Below are positions 26,707-35,737 of a stretch of DNA of 64,000 nucleotides, piece by piece. Numbering within the stretch: the first letter of the stretch is position 1; each line of letters begins with the position of its first letter. The stretch is from Pseudomonas sp. P5_109 (GTDB taxonomy: Bacteria > Pseudomonadota > Gammaproteobacteria > Pseudomonadales > Pseudomonadaceae), in NCBI RefSeq assembly GCF_034009455.1, contig NZ_CP125380.1:3671501-3735500 (forward strand). Reading direction: 5' to 3'. A model generated the notes under the pieces. The model worked only from the letters and a program-made list of their open reading frames with translations, had not been told where the DNA came from and made no database searches. The position numbers were made by a program, and so were the translations under genes.

Positions 26707-27309
26707 ATGGATCGTTCCCTTCTTTTACCTGCCCTGTTAACTGCCCTGCTACTTGCCCTGCTCGGCGGCACCAGCGTGATGGCCGATTCGGGCGTCAGCT
26801 CGGTGAACAACGCCACCCTCCTGGATTCCGGTGCCCAATACCGAGGTAACTTCAGCGTCAACCAGGCGGCAGGTGATCAACAGCAGCAGGCCAACGTCCG
26901 CGCGATCGCCATTGGTACCGAAGTCGGCGCGACCACCAGCGTCAGGCAGAAAATCACCACGCCCGCCAATCCGTCGATGGATGCGACGGCCAATATCGGC
27001 GGCACCTCTTTCAGTAATGGCAACGGCGTACTGGGCGTCAACCAGAGTGCCGGGGCGAACAACCAGATGGCCAACGCCCTGCGTATCAGCATCGGCGCTG
27101 CACCGCAAGCCATCGACGACAGCACTCTTTCTCAACAGAACGTGGCGTTGCTACCGGGCTCGGGAGCAACTGGCACACCAAACGGCAGTCGCCAGGTCGT
27201 GACGAGCGACCAGGCCTTCACTGGCAGCCGGGGCGTGATCCAGGTGAACCAAAGTGCCGGGGTGGGGAACCGAATGGCTAACACCCTGAGTATCCGGGTC
27301 TCTGACTGA
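26707..27309 (+). CDS. fapB: Minor amyloid subunit FapB
   Basis: 200 residues: signal peptide to about residue 25 (VMA), then three imperfect amyloid repeats. Each repeat ends in a variant of GVxxVNQSAGxxNxMANxLxIxIG (near residues 45-75, 100-130 and 160-198). FapB is the minor fibre component and probable nucleator of FapC. The ATG follows the fapA stop by one base, with a GGGGGGG ribosome-binding stretch inside the end of fapA. Confidence 0.9.
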   Translation: MDRSLLLPALLTALLLALLGGTSVMADSGVSSVNNATLLDSGAQYRGNFSVNQAAGDQQQQANVRAIAIGTEVGATTSVRQKITTPANPSMDATANIGGTSFSNGNGVLGVNQSAGANNQMANALRISIGAAPQAIDDSTLSQQNVALLPGSGATGTPNGSRQVVTSDQAFTGSRGVIQVNQSAGVGNRMANTLSIRVSD

Positions 27310-27374
27310 CCCCCGATACAGTGCGAATGGGGAAGTACCAACACTTGACCAACAAATGAGCACGGAGAATCACC

Positions 27375-28202
27375 ATGAACCCGACAACTGCTCTCAAACC
27401 ACTGGCTTTCGCCCTGGCAGCAGTGATGGCATTCGCAGCCCAGGCTGATCCCGTGCAGGGCAATGGACAGGGCGGCAACCAACAGCCTAATGGCCCGTCG
27501 CTGGATCAGATTCTGCAGATTACCTCAGGCGCCGGGGCCGCCGTGCTGGACTCGCAGGAAAGCAGTGACAGCGGGGTAGTGAACCGGGGCACCAAAAACG
27601 ACGCCATAATCGATAACTCCCTGAACAACTCCAACGGCAACATGGGCGCCAACGTTGCAGCCGGTAACGGCAACCAGCAAGACAACGCCGCCGCCCTTGC
27701 CACCGCGGACGAAGCCTTCATCTTCGGCTCCGCCGTCACCGTCTCCAGCGCGACTCAGAAGAGCACCGGCAACACCGCCAGGAACCACTCCAACACCAAC
27801 AACACAACGCTCAATAACGCTGGCAACAGCGGTTCCGGCAACATCGGCATCAATGTGACCACCGGCGACTTCAACCAACAGAAAAACAACCTGGCGATTG
27901 CCGTTTCGGGCGGCCGTGTAGCAGTTGCCGCAGCGGCGGCTAACCAAAGCACGTCCGGGCTGAACGTCACCAACAACGCCAGGACTGATTTCGTACCCGT
28001 GGGCGTACTCGGTCTGTCCGGCATAACCACTCAACAAGTGATGACGCTGGAAGGCTGGAAACCCCCTGTAACCAACAATGCTTCGATCACGAGCTCGATG
28101 AACAACTTCTCCGGCAACGGCGGAGCCAACGTATCGTCCGGCGTCGGCAACCAGCAAAGCAACTCGCTGTCCATCGCCGCAGGCTGCAAATCATGCCCAT
28201 AA
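27375..28202 (+). CDS. fapC: Major amyloid fibre subunit FapC
   Basis: 275 residues. After a signal peptide (cut near AQA) come three Asn/Gly/Gln-rich repeats, around residues 70-105, 140-175 and 235-270, each with a GNxGxNVxxGxxNQQxNxLAIA-like core. They are divided by less regular linkers. The chain ends in a Cys-x-x-Cys motif (Cys271, Cys274) typical of FapC. It forms the extracellular amyloid fibrils that stiffen biofilm. Confidence 0.92.
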   Translation: MNPTTALKPLAFALAAVMAFAAQADPVQGNGQGGNQQPNGPSLDQILQITSGAGAAVLDSQESSDSGVVNRGTKNDAIIDNSLNNSNGNMGANVAAGNGNQQDNAAALATADEAFIFGSAVTVSSATQKSTGNTARNHSNTNNTTLNNAGNSGSGNIGINVTTGDFNQQKNNLAIAVSGGRVAVAAAAANQSTSGLNVTNNARTDFVPVGVLGLSGITTQQVMTLEGWKPPVTNNASITSSMNNFSGNGGANVSSGVGNQQSNSLSIAAGCKSCP

Positions 28203-28263
28203 TCGCGACCGTCATGAAAGCCTCGGCGACGGCGCTTTTCCTCGGTCTGAAGGCGTATCGTCC

Positions 28264-28944
28264 ATGCATAAGACGGCCCTTTTCGCCCTGCTCTGCCTGT
28301 CTGGGCTGACCCAGGCCGCACAGATGCCGGTTGCCGCCCTGCCGGGCGGCGTGCTGGTGTACAAGCACGTACAGAGTTTGCGTGAGCGCAGGTTCAGCGA
28401 CATCGTCGAACAGAAAACCGATTTCAGCTGCGGTGCCGCCGCGCTGGCAACAATACTGCGCCAGGCCTATTGGCTTGACGTCGATGAAGAGCACATCATC
28501 AAGGGCATGCTGGTCACCGCAGACCAGGACCTTGTGCGTACCCAGGGTTTTTCCATGCTGGACATGAAGCGCTACATAGAGCGCATCGGCATGCGCGCCC
28601 GGGGCTACAAGATCCCGCCTGAAAGACTCGATGCGGTGACGATTCCGGTGGTGGTACTGATGGAAATTCGCGGCTACAAGCACTTCGTGGTGTTGCAACG
28701 GGCGGACAAGAACTGGGTCTACATCGGCGACCCGGTGCTCGGTCACAAACGCTACTCCCATGATGATTTTGTCAAAGGCTGGAATGGCATTGTCTTCGCT
28801 ATCATCGGCCCCGGTTACGACAAAACCAATGCGTTACGCAGTCCACCGGAGCCGCTGACTGCCAAGAACAAGATGGATAACTTCAACCCGGTCAAGGATG
28901 CTGAACTGATGGATTTTGGTTTCATACAGAGCGATTTCTTTTAA
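28264..28944 (+). CDS. fapD: Fap system C39-type peptidase FapD
   Basis: 226 residues with a signal peptide (to about TQA). The papain-like C39 triad is visible as Cys56 (DFSCGAAALATIL), His140 (GYKHFVVL) and Asp156 (YIGDPVLG). FapD is the periplasmic protease needed for Fap export, probably processing other Fap proteins. It lies between fapC and fapE in the normal fap order. Confidence 0.92.
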   Translation: MHKTALFALLCLSGLTQAAQMPVAALPGGVLVYKHVQSLRERRFSDIVEQKTDFSCGAAALATILRQAYWLDVDEEHIIKGMLVTADQDLVRTQGFSMLDMKRYIERIGMRARGYKIPPERLDAVTIPVVVLMEIRGYKHFVVLQRADKNWVYIGDPVLGHKRYSHDDFVKGWNGIVFAIIGPGYDKTNALRSPPEPLTAKNKMDNFNPVKDAELMDFGFIQSDFF

Positions 28945-28988
28945 TCGCCAATAAGATGATTGGGGGCAGGATGCTCCGGGAGCAGCAA

Positions 28989-29732
28989 ATGAAAACCTCG
29001 TATTGGGTGTTCGCTACCTGTCTGGCAGCGAACACTTTAGGTTTTGCTGATGAGTTTAGTCCCATCGAAATCAAGGACCAGGAACTGGCCGAGTTGCGTG
29101 GCCGGTATGTGATGCCGGGGCGGATCATCAGCTTCGGTGTTGTCATGAGCAGTACCTGGCGCAACGCCAGTGGTGATCTGATCGGGGCAACCACCTCGAT
29201 GCGACTTCAAGCCGCAACGGTCAAGCCCGAGTTCTACGTTTCAACCATCAAACACAACGGTAAAGGCGGTTCGCCCAACTCGGGTACCGGTCGTGTAACG
29301 GGTGGCGCCGGGCTGGGCACCTCTCAGGGCATCACCCAGGTCACACGGGCTGCAGGCGATGGCAACAGTTCAAACAACAAGATCGCCATCAACGTCAAAG
29401 AGGCCAGCACGGCCCCTGCGCCGGTGCCGAGCCGGGGCCAGGCACTGATAGCCGGTGAAACCATCACCGGCAGCAATGCTGCAGGCAGTGTCGCCGTGTC
29501 CGCGACCGGCGGCGGCGTTCAGGTGGCCATTACCGCCAACAACAACCAGGGCTCAAGCCTGCAACAGGTCGCCCAAGGCGGGTTGCTGCAAGACACCCGG
29601 TTGCTGGGCAGCAGCAATGTGGTCAACAACCTGACTCGACTCAGCGTCGTGCTCGACAATAAAAGCCCGAGTGCTGGTGCATTGGGCTACAACCTGAACC
29701 AACTCGCTGCATTACGGACCTTGGGGTATTGA
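28989..29732 (+). CDS. fapE: Fap extracellular component FapE
   Basis: 247 residues from ATG 28989, chosen because it gives a regular signal peptide (MKTSYWVFATCLAANTLGFA) with GGGAG seven bases upstream; a longer frame begins at 28956. The mature part contains QELAELRGRYVMPGR followed by Gly/Asn/Ser-rich repeats related to the Fap subunits (QGITQVTRAAGDGNSSNNKI). FapE is a minor fibre-associated protein exported with FapC. Confidence 0.88.
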   Translation: MKTSYWVFATCLAANTLGFADEFSPIEIKDQELAELRGRYVMPGRIISFGVVMSSTWRNASGDLIGATTSMRLQAATVKPEFYVSTIKHNGKGGSPNSGTGRVTGGAGLGTSQGITQVTRAAGDGNSSNNKIAINVKEASTAPAPVPSRGQALIAGETITGSNAAGSVAVSATGGGVQVAITANNNQGSSLQQVAQGGLLQDTRLLGSSNVVNNLTRLSVVLDNKSPSAGALGYNLNQLAALRTLGY

Positions 29733-29762
29733 GCTACGCTGAGACACGAGCATTGGGCACAA

Positions 29763-31085
29763 ATGGGCGGCTTTTTCATGTACCGATTGGTATCACTGCG
29801 TGCAGTTATATGCTTGTGCTCTCTACTCCCGATGGCGATGGTGCAGGCAGCACCTGACCCGGAACTGGAGGCTCTCAAACGAGAGCTTCTGGAGTTGAAA
29901 CAACGATACGAAGTCCAGCAAAAAGCCTTGGCGGTTCTTGAGCAACGGGTCCGCCAGGTCGAAGAGCAGCCCGCTTCGCCCCCGCCCAAACGCCTGGTCA
30001 AGTCCCCAGCGGACCTGAAGGGCAATCCAAACGTCGCCACCGGCACCGGTGCCGCGGCGGCTTCAGGGGGGGCCGTCGGGGGCAGCGGCAGTTCGTATGG
30101 ACAATCGCTGGCCGATGACTCACAACCGGCGCAAAGCGTTTCAAACCTGTATGACGAGGCCAGCGGGTTCTTCGGCGGTGGCAAGTTCAGCGTCGAAACC
30201 GGGATAACCTACTCCCGGTACGATACCCGCCAGTTGGTCCTCAACGGTTTTCTCGCCCTGGACTCGATATTTCTCGGCGCCATCAACCTGGACCGGATAA
30301 AGGCCGACACCTGGACACTGGACCTCACCGGCCGCTACAACTTCAACAATCGCTGGCAGTTCGACCTGAACGTGCCGGTGGTCTACCGTCAATCTACGTA
30401 CCAGTCCGGTGGCGGCAATAACGGCGCGGCAAACGTCACGACCGAAGATACCGTCAAGGAAGACCCGGCCATTGGCGACGTCAACTTCGGTATCGCCTAC
30501 AAATTCCTCGACGAGTCGGCCAACACGCCGGATGCCGTGGCGACCTTGCGCGTCAAGGCACCGACTGGCAAAGACCCGTTCGGCATCAAGCTGGTTCGGG
30601 TGGACACCAACTCCAACCTTGCCGTGCCTGAGTCCTTGCCTACCGGTAATGGGGTCTGGTCGATCACGCCGGGGATCTCTTTGGTCAAGACCTTCGATCC
30701 GGCAGTGCTGTTCGGCAGCCTGTCGTACACGCACAACCTGGAAGAGTCTTTCGACGACATCAGCTCCAATCCGGCGCTCAAGACGCCGGGCAAAGTACGC
30801 ATTGGCGACAGTTTCCAGATCGGCGCCGGTATTGCGTTTGCCCTGAACGAAAAGATGAGTATGTCGTTCTCGGTCTCTGACCTGGTGCAACGCAAAAGCA
30901 AGCTCAAGGAAGATGGCGGAGATTGGCAATCAGTGGTGTCCAGCGATGCCAACGCCGGTTACTTCAACATCGGCATGACCATTGCGGCCACCGACAACCT
31001 GACCATCGTCCCCAACCTGTCCATCGGCCTGACGGACGATGCCCCGGACTTCCAGTTCAGCCTGAAATTCCCTTACTACTTCTGA
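29763..31085 (+). CDS. fapF: Fap outer-membrane secretion channel FapF
   Basis: 440 residues. Signal peptide up to VQA, then a coiled coil (residues 34-70, [20 protein letters not shown]) and a Gly/Ser-rich linker. From about residue 140 to the terminal phenylalanine it is a beta-barrel (LKFPYYF end). FapF forms a trimeric pore for amyloid subunits, with the coiled coil gating the periplasmic side. ATG 29778 is an alternative start. A T-run follows 40 bases after the stop without a convincing stem. Confidence 0.92.
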   Translation: MGGFFMYRLVSLRAVICLCSLLPMAMVQAAPDPELEALKRELLELKQRYEVQQKALAVLEQRVRQVEEQPASPPPKRLVKSPADLKGNPNVATGTGAAAASGGAVGGSGSSYGQSLADDSQPAQSVSNLYDEASGFFGGGKFSVETGITYSRYDTRQLVLNGFLALDSIFLGAINLDRIKADTWTLDLTGRYNFNNRWQFDLNVPVVYRQSTYQSGGGNNGAANVTTEDTVKEDPAIGDVNFGIAYKFLDESANTPDAVATLRVKAPTGKDPFGIKLVRVDTNSNLAVPESLPTGNGVWSITPGISLVKTFDPAVLFGSLSYTHNLEESFDDISSNPALKTPGKVRIGDSFQIGAGIAFALNEKMSMSFSVSDLVQRKSKLKEDGGDWQSVVSSDANAGYFNIGMTIAATDNLTIVPNLSIGLTDDAPDFQFSLKFPYYF

Positions 31086-31172
31086 CCCAAACAAAAAACC
31101 GCAGCAACTTTCATCGCAGCGTTTTTTTAGGGGCTTTCACTGGTTTGGAGGCCCGACTCGGACGCGATCCCT

Positions 31173-32111
31173 TGTAGGCGCTGGCTTGCCAGCGATGATC
31201 GTTAACGATGACGCGTGTGACCTGGATATACGCGGCGAACTTGAGTCCATCGCCAGCAAGCCGGCTCCTACAGTTTGGTGTTCACATCATTTCCACCAGG
31301 ACGCGGTCCCGTGTAGGAGCTGGCTTGCCAGCGATGGTCGTTAACGATAACGCGCGTAAACCGGACAAACGCGGCGCACTTGAGTCCATCGCCAGCAAGC
31401 CGGCTCCTACAGTTTGGCGTTCACATCATTTCCACCAGGACGCGGTCTTTTGTAGGAGCTGGCTTGCCAGCGATGGTCGTCAACGATAACGCGTGTGGGC
31501 TGGATAAACGCGGCGCACTTGAGTCCATCGCCAGCAAGCCGGCTCCTACAGTTTGGTGTTCACATCATTTCCACCAGGACGCGGCCCCGTGTAGGAGCTG
31601 GCTTGCCAGCGATGGTCGTCAACGATAACGCGTGTGGGCTGGATAAACGCGGCGAACTTGAGTACATCGCCAGCAAGCCGGCTCCTACAGTTTGGTGTTC
31701 ACATCATTTCGACTCGGACGCGGCCCCCTGTAGGAGCTGGCTTGCCAGCGATGATCGTTAACGATTACGCGTGTGACCGGGATATACGCGGCGAACTTGA
31801 GTCCATCGCCAGCAAGCTGGCTCCTACAGTTTGGTGTTCACATCATTTCCACCAGGACGCGGTCCCGTGTAGGAGCTGGCTTGCCAGCGATGGTCGTTAA
31901 CGATAACGCGTGTGGACTGGATAAACGCGGCGCACTTGAGGCCATCGCCAGCAAGCCGGCTCCTACAGTTTGGCGTTCACATCATTGTCGACTCGGACGC
32001 GGTCTTTTGTAGGAGCTGGCTTGCCAGCGATGGTCGTTAACGATAACGCGTGTGGACTGGATAAACGCGGCGCACTGGAGTCCATCGCCAGCAAGCCGGC
32101 TCCTACAGTTT
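31173..32111. repeat. Tandem REPIN array 1 (seven units)
   Basis: Units begin at 31173, 31312, 31451, 31590, 31729, 31868 and 32008, with a period of 139 bases (140 once). Each unit has a REP arm TGTAGGAGCTGGCTTGCCAG, a core containing CGTTAACGATAACGCGTG, a complementary REP arm, and a spacer GTTCACATCATTTCCACCAG of about 35 bases; the last unit lacks the spacer. The array begins 88 bases after fapF. Short open frames across it are repeats of one another and are not genes. Confidence 0.95.
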
Positions 32112-32130
32112 CCCGGGAATGCGTGAAGAA
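32057..32130 (-). repeat. Inverted copy of 42679-42752 (74 bases)
   Basis: The right end of array 1 plus 20 bases of flank (TTCCCGGGAATGCGTGAAGA). It is identical, as an inverted repeat, to the left end and flank of array 2. The flank lies outside the repeat unit itself. Confidence 0.9.
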
Positions 32131-32150
32131 GCTTTTTTTGCAGTTGGGGT

Positions 32151-33476
32151 TCAGCGAATCTGATGTTTGTGCAACAACCGGTAGAAGGTCGGTCGCGACA
32201 CCCCCAGTACTTTGGCGGCGACACTCAGGTTATCGCTGTGGCGGTTCAATACATCGCACAACGCCTGGCGTTCGGCCCGGGTCTTGTATTCTTCCAGGGT
32301 GCCCATCGGCGCGGCGATCGTATGCTGGCTGATCAACCCCAGGTCGCGGGCCTCGATCTGCCGGCCTTCGGCCAACACCAGCCCGCGACGAACGCGATTG
32401 GCCAGTTCACGAACATTGCCTGGCCAGTCGTGTTTGCCCATGGCAATCAAGGCATCTTCGCTGAAACTGCGTGGGCGACGCCCGGTTTCACGGCTGTAGA
32501 AATGGGAGAAGTGGTTGGCCAGCATCGACAAGTCACCATGGCGCTCGCGCAACGGTACGGTCACCACCTGCAGTACGTTCAGGCGATAATACAAATCTTC
32601 GCGAAAGCGTTTCTTCTCGATAGCGGCTTCCAGGTCGACATTCGTCGCCGCCAGAATCCGCACATCCACGGCAATCGGCTGACTGCCGCCCACTCGCTCG
32701 ATGTGTTTTTCCTGGAGGAACCGCAACAGGTTGGCCTGTAGTTCCAGGGGCAGGTCCCCGATCTCGTCGAGAAACAGAGTGCCACCGTTGGCGGCTTCGA
32801 TCCGTCCGACCTTGCGTTGGTGTGCGCCGGTAAATGAGCCTTTCTCATGACCAAACAACTCGGACTGGATCAAGTGTTCGGGAATCGCGCCGCAATTGAT
32901 TGCAATAAAGGGTTTGCTGTGACGCTGGGACTGGCGATGCAGGGTGCGTGCGACCAGTTCCTTGCCAGTGCCGCTTTCACCGCGAATCAACACCGCAGAT
33001 TCGGTTGGAGCCAGTTTGCTCAACAGTTTTCGCAGTTCACGGATAGGTTTGCTGTCGCCGAGCAATTCGTGCTCGGGTTGGTCAACATGGACCGTACCCT
33101 GGCCTCGCAACCGCGCCATGCCAAATGCCCGGCCCAACGTTACCTGAACCCGGGACACATCGAATGGCAAAGTATGAAAGTCAAAAAACCATTCACAGAC
33201 GAAGTCGCCCACATTTTGCAATCGCAGCATTTCCTGATTGAGGACGGCTATCCACTCGGTACCACTGCGGCTGATCAACTCCTTGACGGCCTCGGGGTGT
33301 TCGAGGTGAAAAGGCTGCAGGCGTAACAAGCCCACGTCACAGGTTCGGTCAGCGGCGTGTTCCAGCGCGCAGCTATCAACGTCCCAACCGATAGCGCGCA
33401 ATCCGGGGAGCAGACGATAGCAATCGTCGCAAGGGTCCACCACTAATAGACGTCGTGAAACAGGCGCATCACTCAT
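32151..33476 (-). CDS. Sigma-54-dependent activator, candidate fap regulator
   Basis: 441 residues. The N-terminal domain (1-130, [21 protein letters not shown]) is receiver-like but lacks a clear phosphorylation site, as in VpsR-type regulators. The AAA+ domain has Walker A GESGTGKE (166-173), the sigma-54 contact loop GSFTGA (213-218) and Walker [10 protein letters not shown] Fis-type HTH ends the protein ([21 protein letters not shown]). It faces the fap operon across the REPIN array, and fapA has a sigma-54-like promoter. It is transcribed towards the array. Ligand unknown. Confidence 0.85.
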   Translation of the reverse strand: MSDAPVSRRLLVVDPCDDCYRLLPGLRAIGWDVDSCALEHAADRTCDVGLLRLQPFHLEHPEAVKELISRSGTEWIAVLNQEMLRLQNVGDFVCEWFFDFHTLPFDVSRVQVTLGRAFGMARLRGQGTVHVDQPEHELLGDSKPIRELRKLLSKLAPTESAVLIRGESGTGKELVARTLHRQSQRHSKPFIAINCGAIPEHLIQSELFGHEKGSFTGAHQRKVGRIEAANGGTLFLDEIGDLPLELQANLLRFLQEKHIERVGGSQPIAVDVRILAATNVDLEAAIEKKRFREDLYYRLNVLQVVTVPLRERHGDLSMLANHFSHFYSRETGRRPRSFSEDALIAMGKHDWPGNVRELANRVRRGLVLAEGRQIEARDLGLISQHTIAAPMGTLEEYKTRAERQALCDVLNRHSDNLSVAAKVLGVSRPTFYRLLHKHQIR

Positions 33477-33479
33477 GAC

Positions 33480-33815
33480 TATTCCTTGGCGCCAAAATTA
33501 AGAAATTTTATTAAAAACAGTCATTTGGCGGACCTGACTGTAACGTTAGCAAGAACTTGACGGATCCTTGTACCGTTTGACTATAGGGTTGCCATACATC
33601 CAGTTATAAGAAGTGCTTTTGATAGTCACCTAACGACTCTTTCCTTTCATTCAGCTTTCAATGCCGGGCTCATTCCCGGGCATATGAAATAAAGTCGAAA
33701 TTTCTTTTGATTTTGTGTGACCCAACTCCGGGTTGCGGGCATCAGTACAAGTAACCAGCCGAACGGTAAGCCCAACCGACGGCACATCACTTGATTGGGC
33801 ATACAGAGAGAAGAC
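33480..33815. other. 340-base AT-richer intergenic region
   Basis: It separates the sigma-54 activator gene from the next small gene, so it should hold both promoters. A hairpin ATGCCGGG-CTCATT-CCCGGGCAT with one bulge lies near 33660-33682. No coding frame is supported. Confidence 0.4.
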
Positions 33816-33818
33816 CCT

Positions 33819-34085
33819 ATGAACGCCCCGCTGCGTATCAACGAAGCACTTCTGATTGCCGACCGCGCATTTAAACCATTCACATGCGTGGCCTGGGCTC
33901 CACAGGACGGTAATGGCGAACTCAGCCTGACCGTGATCGACCGGACCAGCACCAGCATTGGCCGCAGGCAGATCCCAAGCAGTGCTTATTCCGATCCTGC
34001 ACAACTCGAATTGCTGCTGGAACAGGCCCGCGCCGAATTGAGCCAGGAAGGTTACGCACTGCAGTCGTGGTCGATGCCGTACTAA
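33819..34085 (+). CDS. Small protein of unknown function
   Basis: 88 residues from the ATG at 33819. It is a compact, soluble, acidic protein: SLTVIDRTSTSIGRRQIPSS in the middle, an amphipathic helix (AQLELLLEQARAELSQEG) and a final LQSWSMPY. No family recognised. The hairpin after it (34093-34116) supports a separate transcript. Confidence 0.6.
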   Translation: MNAPLRINEALLIADRAFKPFTCVAWAPQDGNGELSLTVIDRTSTSIGRRQIPSSAYSDPAQLELLLEQARAELSQEGYALQSWSMPY

Positions 34086-34092
34086 TCGTTTT

Positions 34093-34116
34093 GCGGATTA
34101 CTCCGGGGTAATCCGC
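34093..34116 (+). terminator. Hairpin after the 88-residue protein gene
   Basis: GCGGATTAC and GTAATCCGC form a perfect nine-base stem with a six-base loop, eight bases after the stop. The nearest T-run is about ten bases further on, so it is not a standard terminator. Confidence 0.5.
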
Positions 34117-34369
34117 GCCCTCCCCCGTTTTTAGTTGGGCTGCTCGCTCTCGCCCTTCTACACTAATTGCCCCGTTAGTTTGAACTTTTGTGCAGCGGAT
34201 TCTTTGCAGGCTTGCCATTGGTTCGAAAAGACACTGTTGTGGCACACAGCGACTCTCCGTCTGTTAGTTATTGCAGTTGTGCATCTCCCCATTCAGGGAT
34301 TGAATATTCTCCTTATATAGTCGCCACCCAAACTTCTGGATCAGGACGACTCGCAAGGAGATGCGGTTC

Positions 34370-35659
34370 ATGCCAATCCAGTCCGCCATTGCCTACTCCG
34401 CCACCCGGAATATTGCCGGTACTCTCGATACGACATTTGCCGCCAACGGCAAAACCCAGGTGTATTTCGCCGACAGCCTTTCCAGCCTGGCCAATGACGT
34501 CGCCATCGATGGCCAAGGCCGCTTGCTGGTGGCGGCCAAGGTCGCCATGGCCGAAGGCAGTCGCTTTGGCCTGGCCCGCTTGCTGGAGGATGGTTCGGCA
34601 GACCTTGCGTTCGGCAAGCAAGGCAGTGTCATCGGGCAATTCGAATCGGGTTTCGAAGCCATGGGCGCCAAGGTACTGGTCATGCCCGACGGCAATATCC
34701 TGTTGGCCGGCCTGCAATACGAAAACGCCCATCGCACGCTCCCGGCCCTGGCATTGTTCGATCAGGAGGGGCGCCTGGTTCAAGGCTTTGGCGATAACGG
34801 TCGCCGTGTCGTGCGATTGCCTGGCGGCCTGTCCCTGGGCATGCGCGATGTCTGGCTGCCTCCCGGCGTGCCGGGTGCAGAAGCCTGCGATGTGGACGTA
34901 CAGCAAGACGGCCGGATCCTGATCCTGGCCAATCATCACTTCGAACTGGCCGATCATGTCGGTCTGTTGATTCGGCTGGATGTCGAAGGCTCGCTGGACT
35001 GCTCGTTCAATGGCCGCGGCTTTGTCGTGGTCAGGCACCTGCTGATGAACACCTGGCTCAGCAGCCTGACGGTACAGCGCGACGGCCGGGTTCTGGTGGG
35101 TGGCTCGATCAACTTCCCTGAGGAAGGCTTGCTGGCGCGCTACCAGGCTGACGGCCACCTCGACGACAGTTTTGCCGTGGATGGATTCATGACTTTCAAG
35201 GCGCACGGGCATGGTGCCCAGATCAGTCAGGTGGTCCAGCAAATCAATGGCGACATCCTGTGTGTAGGCAGCAGTCACGAGCCGATGCACTGCCTGACCT
35301 ATAAAATGCACAGCAACGGCCGCCCCGACAACCACTGTAACGGTGGCCAGCCGCAACGCCTGGTCATTGGCCACAGTGGCTGCCAGTGGAATGCCGCGCA
35401 GTTACAGCCCGATGGCCGTGTGCTCACAGTCGGCGCAACCATCGGCGGCGTTGAAGCAGACTTCATTGTCGGGCGATACCTGCCCGACGGCCATCTCGAT
35501 AGCCGCTTCAACGCAGGCTGCGGCTATGCCCGTACCCGCCTCGGCCCCAGCCTGGATACCGCCACTTGTATCGCGGCGCAGAGCGATGGAAATATCGTCG
35601 TGGGCGGCTATTCGCTGCATGGGAATTACAAGGCAATCGTCGCGCGATATCTGGGCTGA
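34370..35659 (+). CDS. Delta-60 repeat protein, unknown function
   Basis: 429 residues built of about seven repeats of the delta-60 type. Each pairs a G-x-LD-x-x-F-x-x-x-G segment with a QxDGRILV-like strand (DGQGRLLVAAK, MPDGNILLAG, QQDGRILILA, QRDGRVLVGG, QPDGRVLTVG, QSDGNIVVGG). Such repeats are expected to form a beta-propeller. No signal peptide is evident. ATG 34370 has AAGGAG nine bases upstream, while ATG 34361 abuts it and is less likely. It lies between two AT-richer gaps and upstream of nhaB. Confidence 0.75.
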   Translation: MPIQSAIAYSATRNIAGTLDTTFAANGKTQVYFADSLSSLANDVAIDGQGRLLVAAKVAMAEGSRFGLARLLEDGSADLAFGKQGSVIGQFESGFEAMGAKVLVMPDGNILLAGLQYENAHRTLPALALFDQEGRLVQGFGDNGRRVVRLPGGLSLGMRDVWLPPGVPGAEACDVDVQQDGRILILANHHFELADHVGLLIRLDVEGSLDCSFNGRGFVVVRHLLMNTWLSSLTVQRDGRVLVGGSINFPEEGLLARYQADGHLDDSFAVDGFMTFKAHGHGAQISQVVQQINGDILCVGSSHEPMHCLTYKMHSNGRPDNHCNGGQPQRLVIGHSGCQWNAAQLQPDGRVLTVGATIGGVEADFIVGRYLPDGHLDSRFNAGCGYARTRLGPSLDTATCIAAQSDGNIVVGGYSLHGNYKAIVARYLG

Positions 35660-35737
35660 ACCGATGCATTATTCGTGTGCTTGATCTTCTCGCCCGCTTA
35701 CGGCAACTTGCGCGCTTCTTAAAACAAGGAGCAGCCG

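Noticed and set aside
31090..31130. Terminator after fapF
   Set aside because: There is a T-run, but no stable stem could be formed in front of it.
31208..32332. Five or more overlapping plus-strand open frames of 79-120 codons across array 1
   Set aside because: They encode near-identical peptides because the same REPIN unit is read repeatedly; they have no ribosome-binding sites and follow the repeat period.
34225..34265. TGGCAC at 34239 as a sigma-54 -24 element
   Set aside because: The -12 GC is missing at the required ten-base spacing.
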